64,000 nucleotides of DNA from CBDCUW01 sp965222745 (GTDB lineage Bacteria; Planctomycetota; Planctomycetia; Pirellulales; Pirellulaceae): contig CBDCUW010000003.1 of assembly GCA_965222745.1 (NCBI GenBank), positions 2,480,001 to 2,544,000 of the forward strand. Direction: 5' to 3'. The number at the start of each line of letters is the position of its first letter. Within the stretch, counting starts at the first letter, position 1. The notes under the pieces are model-generated. The model was not told the origin of the DNA and ran no database searches. It was given only the letters and a program-made list of their open reading frames with translations. Of the stretch, positions 60,802 to 64,000 are shown one piece after another. The translations under genes were made by a program, and so were the position numbers.

Positions 60802-63522
60802 GTGGACCATTTCCCCCTTCCATCTTGCGGCGGCAAAGCAGTGGCAACTCGTCCGACCAACGGCTCGTTCGATTCGGCAGTTTTACGCTACGAGTCGATT
60901 GCGAAGATTGCGGCCCAAGCGTTGACTCTTGCCGGGATCGCCTACGCCGCCTGGCGATACGGTGCGACCGACCCGCTTGCCTATTGTCATGTGGCGGTCC
61001 TGCTGGGAATTGCCACGGTGGTGATGTTGACTTGCAAGCAGACTTTTTTGCGACGCTCTCATCACCTGCCCGTGCTGTTTCTGATTTTGACGTTGCTGTG
61101 GATCGGCTATGCAACCGTGCAGCGCAGTGCGATCGCCGGCTGGTTGCCGGCGATGTTTCCGGGCGTCGTCGATGCTCGCAATCACTTTGGCGCCGATTCA
61201 GTTGAGATGTTGCAGCGGGGAGTGCAACGGTTGGACGAGACACCGGCTGAACCTGCAGCGGCGGCTCGGCTGGTCGCCACAGTGATGCCCGAAGAAACGC
61301 GGCAGTCGAGCGTGCCGTTTCTGCTGGCCTGTGTTGCCGCGGTCCTGTCGGCGCTGTTGTTCAACACTCGCCGAACACGAAACATTTTTTTGTGGGCAAT
61401 CATCATCAACGCATCGGCGCTTGCCTTCTGGGGAATCGTTCAAAAGGCGGGAGGCAGCCAGCAGATCTTGCCGGGGATCGAAAACACGTTTGGAGACAAC
61501 ACACCGTTTGCCAGTTTTGTTTACAAGAACGCAGGTGCGGCCGCGCTGCTTCCTGCGCTTGCCGCGATCGCAGCCATTCTTTATCGGGGCAGCGGTCGCA
61601 GCCGAAACCGGGACTCGCAGTATCAACGCCGCAGTGGCGGAGCGTTCCTGCTGGAAACAAAAAGCCTGATTCTGATCAGTTTCGCGACATTGCTGTTGGT
61701 GGGACTGGCCGTTTCGTTGTCGCGCGGCGCCTGGTTGGCGGCCGCCGCTGGCTGCCTGGCGATTTCGATTCGCGGCCGGTTGATGGCGGTTCGCCGTCAC
61801 TACCTGGTCGTCGGCGCGATGCTCCTGCTGGCCGGCCCGATGTTGATTGGGCTGACCGGACTCGGAAAAGATGTTCGCCGCCGAGCCGACCAGGTTTCGC
61901 TGGAACATGTCTCGGCCGATCTGCGCTGGTCGCAGTGGCGCGACGGTTTTTCGACCGCGATCGCTCATTTTCCCTCCGGCAGCGGATTGGGGACCTACGG
62001 TTACGCGACGCTGCCTTACCAGTCGCAAGCCAGAGCCGGTTGGTTTCGCGAGGCGCACAACCAGTACTTGGAAGTGTTGACCGAATCGGGGCTGATCGGG
62101 ATCGCGCTGCTGCTTGGCGGGATCGGCTGGTTCTCGGTTGTCTGCTGGAGGCTGACCGACCGCCACAACTCGCGGGAAAAAAGAAGTTGGGGGCTGCTTG
62201 GAATCGGGTTGTTGGTTGCCGGCGGGGTGCAGAGCGTTTTTGATTTTGTTCTGGTCATCCCGGCAAATCTCATCTTGTACGCCAGCCTGATTGCGATCGT
62301 CGGGGCGGTCGAAAGAAAGATCTCCATGTCTCCTTCGAAAGCAGCGAATCCTAGCCAGAATCACTCCGGTTTTTGGTGGAACCGGTGGAACGTCACGCAT
62401 TCGCCGGCGGCGTGGTGCGGCATCGCCCTTGTCCTGGTCGTTTGCAGTTACCGAGCAGGAAGCGATCAATGGCTGAGCGAACGGGTGTTGGTTGACGCTG
62501 CTGTTACCCAGCTGAATGAACAACCCAGTGACCAAGCGGTCGCCGGAAAGATTGCCGCGCTGTCCGCCGCGATCGAGCAGCAGCCGGCCAATGCCGTGTT
62601 GTATGAAACGCGGGCTCACTGGCACCTTGCCCAGTACCGATTGCAGCTGCTTCGCCAGGCAGAACAAGAAGAAACCGGGATCGGCTGGAACGACACGAAG
62701 TTAGAAAACATCTTTGCGGTGTTGCTTTCGCAGGACGGCCAAGGCCGACAACAACTTTTGCAGGGGCTGCTTCGCGATCCAGACATGCGCCGGCCGGTCG
62801 CCAGCGCGATGTCGGACCTTTCCACCGCGTTGGCATTCGAACCGCTATCGCCGCAAACCCATCTTTCCGCCTGCTCGGTCGCTCCCCTGGCCAGCATGCC
62901 GGTGCGGCCGTGGCTGCAATCATCGGCCGCTCTTTCCAACAACAGTTCGATGCTGTTGTACCTGAATGGCTGGCTGGCACTGCAGAGCGGCGAAACGGAA
63001 ATCGCGATCGACCAATGGTCAAAATCATTGCAGATCGACCATGCCCATTTGTCTCCCATCCTTGAGCTTTCCCAGCAAGCGTTCCCGGCGATTCGGATGG
63101 TGAACGACCTGATCCCTGCCGACCGCCCCGATCTTTTCGTTCGCTTGTTGAAATCGACCGCGACGTCGAATGACACCGGAAGCGGCGTATCGTACGACTC
63201 GGAACTGGCCGAAGCGATCCTGGACCGATTGAGGTCGAATGAAGCGATCGAATCAGGAAACAAACATTCCACCATCGCGCGGGTCGAGCACATGGTCGGC
63301 GATTTCGATTCGGCGGTGAAACATTGGGAATTGGCGCTTCGGGCTCAGTCGCGCGAACCGAGCTATCGGTTGGAATATTCCCAGTCATTGCGTCGCTTGG
63401 GCAAAAACGACGAGGCACTGCGACAGGCAGTGCTAGGCCAGACCCTCAATCCGGTTGACAAAAGGTTCCAGCGGCTGGCGGCACAAATCCGCCACGACAT
63501 TCGCTACGGAAACCATCGGTAA
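60802..63522 (+). CDS. O-antigen ligase/polymerase (Wzy-like) with a TPR-type tail
   Basis: A 906-residue membrane protein with a GTG start at 60802 (a GTG at 60841 is possible). The first 540 residues carry about ten hydrophobic helices. The O-antigen ligase (Wzy_C) signature is seen in WSQWRDGFSTAIAHFPSGSG followed by LGTYGYATLPY and GWFREAHNQYLEVLTESGLI, with the catalytic-type His in EAHNQYLE. The C-terminal 350 residues are soluble helices with TPR character (HWELALRAQSREPSYRLEYS, SLRRLGKNDEALRQAVLG). It may polymerise or ligate polysaccharide at the outer face of the membrane. The next gene is a Wzz-like protein, so a polysaccharide export cluster begins here and runs out of the window. 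Confidence 0.8.
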   Translation: MDHFPLPSCGGKAVATRPTNGSFDSAVLRYESIAKIAAQALTLAGIAYAAWRYGATDPLAYCHVAVLLGIATVVMLTCKQTFLRRSHHLPVLFLILTLLWIGYATVQRSAIAGWLPAMFPGVVDARNHFGADSVEMLQRGVQRLDETPAEPAAAARLVATVMPEETRQSSVPFLLACVAAVLSALLFNTRRTRNIFLWAIIINASALAFWGIVQKAGGSQQILPGIENTFGDNTPFASFVYKNAGAAALLPALAAIAAILYRGSGRSRNRDSQYQRRSGGAFLLETKSLILISFATLLLVGLAVSLSRGAWLAAAAGCLAISIRGRLMAVRRHYLVVGAMLLLAGPMLIGLTGLGKDVRRRADQVSLEHVSADLRWSQWRDGFSTAIAHFPSGSGLGTYGYATLPYQSQARAGWFREAHNQYLEVLTESGLIGIALLLGGIGWFSVVCWRLTDRHNSREKRSWGLLGIGLLVAGGVQSVFDFVLVIPANLILYASLIAIVGAVERKISMSPSKAANPSQNHSGFWWNRWNVTHSPAAWCGIALVLVVCSYRAGSDQWLSERVLVDAAVTQLNEQPSDQAVAGKIAALSAAIEQQPANAVLYETRAHWHLAQYRLQLLRQAEQEETGIGWNDTKLENIFAVLLSQDGQGRQQLLQGLLRDPDMRRPVASAMSDLSTALAFEPLSPQTHLSACSVAPLASMPVRPWLQSSAALSNNSSMLLYLNGWLALQSGETEIAIDQWSKSLQIDHAHLSPILELSQQAFPAIRMVNDLIPADRPDLFVRLLKSTATSNDTGSGVSYDSELAEAILDRLRSNEAIESGNKHSTIARVEHMVGDFDSAVKHWELALRAQSREPSYRLEYSQSLRRLGKNDEALRQAVLGQTLNPVDKRFQRLAAQIRHDIRYGNHR

Positions 63523-63697
63523 CCCGGCTCCTGCCGGTTGAATCGCCTTGATCGTGTTCGGTGGTTTAACCGGCAATCTTGATACCACCGCGATCTCTTC
63601 AACTTTCATTGTCCGTCGATGATGCCCCGCCGATACCAAAAAGGCAGGCAGCGTAACGTGGTCCCTGCGCGCCCTTCCAACTTTCACAGGCATCACC

Positions 63698-64000
63698 ATG
63701 GCATCGACAACGGAAGAGACCGAAGCATCCCGAGCGATTGAAATCGATGTGCTTGTGATGCTGCGGCGCCGCTGGACTCACATCGTTTTTGGGCTCGCCG
63801 TCGGCATCACGCTCTCGGCTCTCTACTACTTCTCCGCAACGCCGGTTTACGAATCGAATGTCGAAATCCTGGTAGGGCAGCGCAGTAGCGAGGTGACCAA
63901 CAGCGGCACGATCACGGGCGCAAACGCCAGCGGCGACGCCATTCACGAAGACCAATTGGCAACCCACATGCGGTTGTTCGTCGGCCGAAAAATGTTAGCC
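63698..64000 (+). CDS. Wzz/chain-length-determinant-type protein, 5' part
   Basis: The frame is open to the right edge (101 codons) and was cut by the window. The ATG at 63698 starts MASTTEETEASRAIEIDVLV, then MLRRRWTHIVFGLAVGITLS with a membrane helix at about residues 28-48, and ATPVYESNVEILVGQR, the opening of Wzz/polysaccharide co-polymerase domains (PVYES...ILV). The protein may continue into a tyrosine kinase as in Wzc or BY-kinases. It would set chain length of, or help export, the polymer made with the neighbouring ligase/polymerase. The 175-bp gap upstream has no gene. Confidence 0.8.
   Translation, partial: MASTTEETEASRAIEIDVLVMLRRRWTHIVFGLAVGITLSALYYFSATPVYESNVEILVGQRSSEVTNSGTITGANASGDAIHEDQLATHMRLFVGRKMLA

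Overview
The window looks like chromosomal DNA from a planctomycete, most likely of the Pirellulaceae (Rhodopirellula-like). The families point there together: DUF1501, DUF1549/DUF1553 (PSCyt2/PSD1), cytochrome-like PSCyt1 domains, DUF1080, DUF1559 pseudopilins, TIGR03067, Tat-exported Gfo/Idh/MocA oxidoreductases, sulfatases, a PEP-CTERM protein, and paired ECF sigma factor and Ser/Thr kinase genes. I see no rRNA, tRNA, CRISPR array or prophage.

Layout. 1-2,060: end of mfd, then DUF1080 and DUF2071 genes. 2,125-6,433 (minus): an ECF sigma, anti-sigma and Spy/CpxP-like sensor cassette followed by small secreted proteins, two of them damaged. 6,776-12,450: an S41 protease, then a gene graveyard with truncated PQQ-propeller, PhoD, DUF5060, TPR and possible ketopantoate-reductase remnants, a Gfo/Idh/MocA gene and an internally deleted GxxExxY gene. 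12,460-23,996 (minus): a degradative export cluster of DUF1501, pre-peptidase (PPC) repeats, DUF1549/1553, cytochrome-WD40-coiled-coil and sulfatase genes. 24,653-28,444: a response regulator and hybrid histidine kinase phosphorelay. 28,825-36,648: M42 peptidase, HTH-receiver regulator, moaC, polyprenyl synthase, Gfo/Idh/MocA, tsaE and a phosphotransferase. 36,763-40,778: dsbD and mnmE. 41,257-53,303: YfhO-like membrane protein, PEGA lipoprotein, sulfotransferase, redoxin-cytochrome-copper monooxygenase fusion, MMPL transporter, sulfatase-DUF1080 and DUF5009 acyltransferase. 53,764-60,429: PEP-CTERM protein, DUF1559, ECF sigma, a kinase fused to TIGR03067 and DUF1559, and a further TIGR03067 protein. 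60,802-64,000: O-antigen ligase and the start of a Wzz-like chain-length protein.

The most striking observation is in dsbD. The reading frame is interrupted by one TGA (39,091-39,093) exactly where the first redox cysteine of the C-terminal thioredoxin domain belongs (W-TGA-P-T-C-K). The thioredoxin fold continues in frame for 102 codons, and a perfect 7-bp hairpin with a 5-nt loop follows the TGA by 17 nt. This is the expected layout of a bacterial SECIS, so the gene probably encodes a selenocysteine-containing DsbD.

The second theme is a modular palindrome family scattered at gene ends. Three hairpin modules are combined in different orders: A with stem GCCGACTTG, B with stem GCGACTTC, and C with stem GCCAGTTC. 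B and C share cores that are reverse complements of each other (TTCTCCGAA and TTCGGAGAA). B-C pairs are amplified as a 74-bp tandem array between mnmE and the YfhO-like gene, where the array supplies the latter's stop codon, and as a 61-bp array near 28.7 kb.
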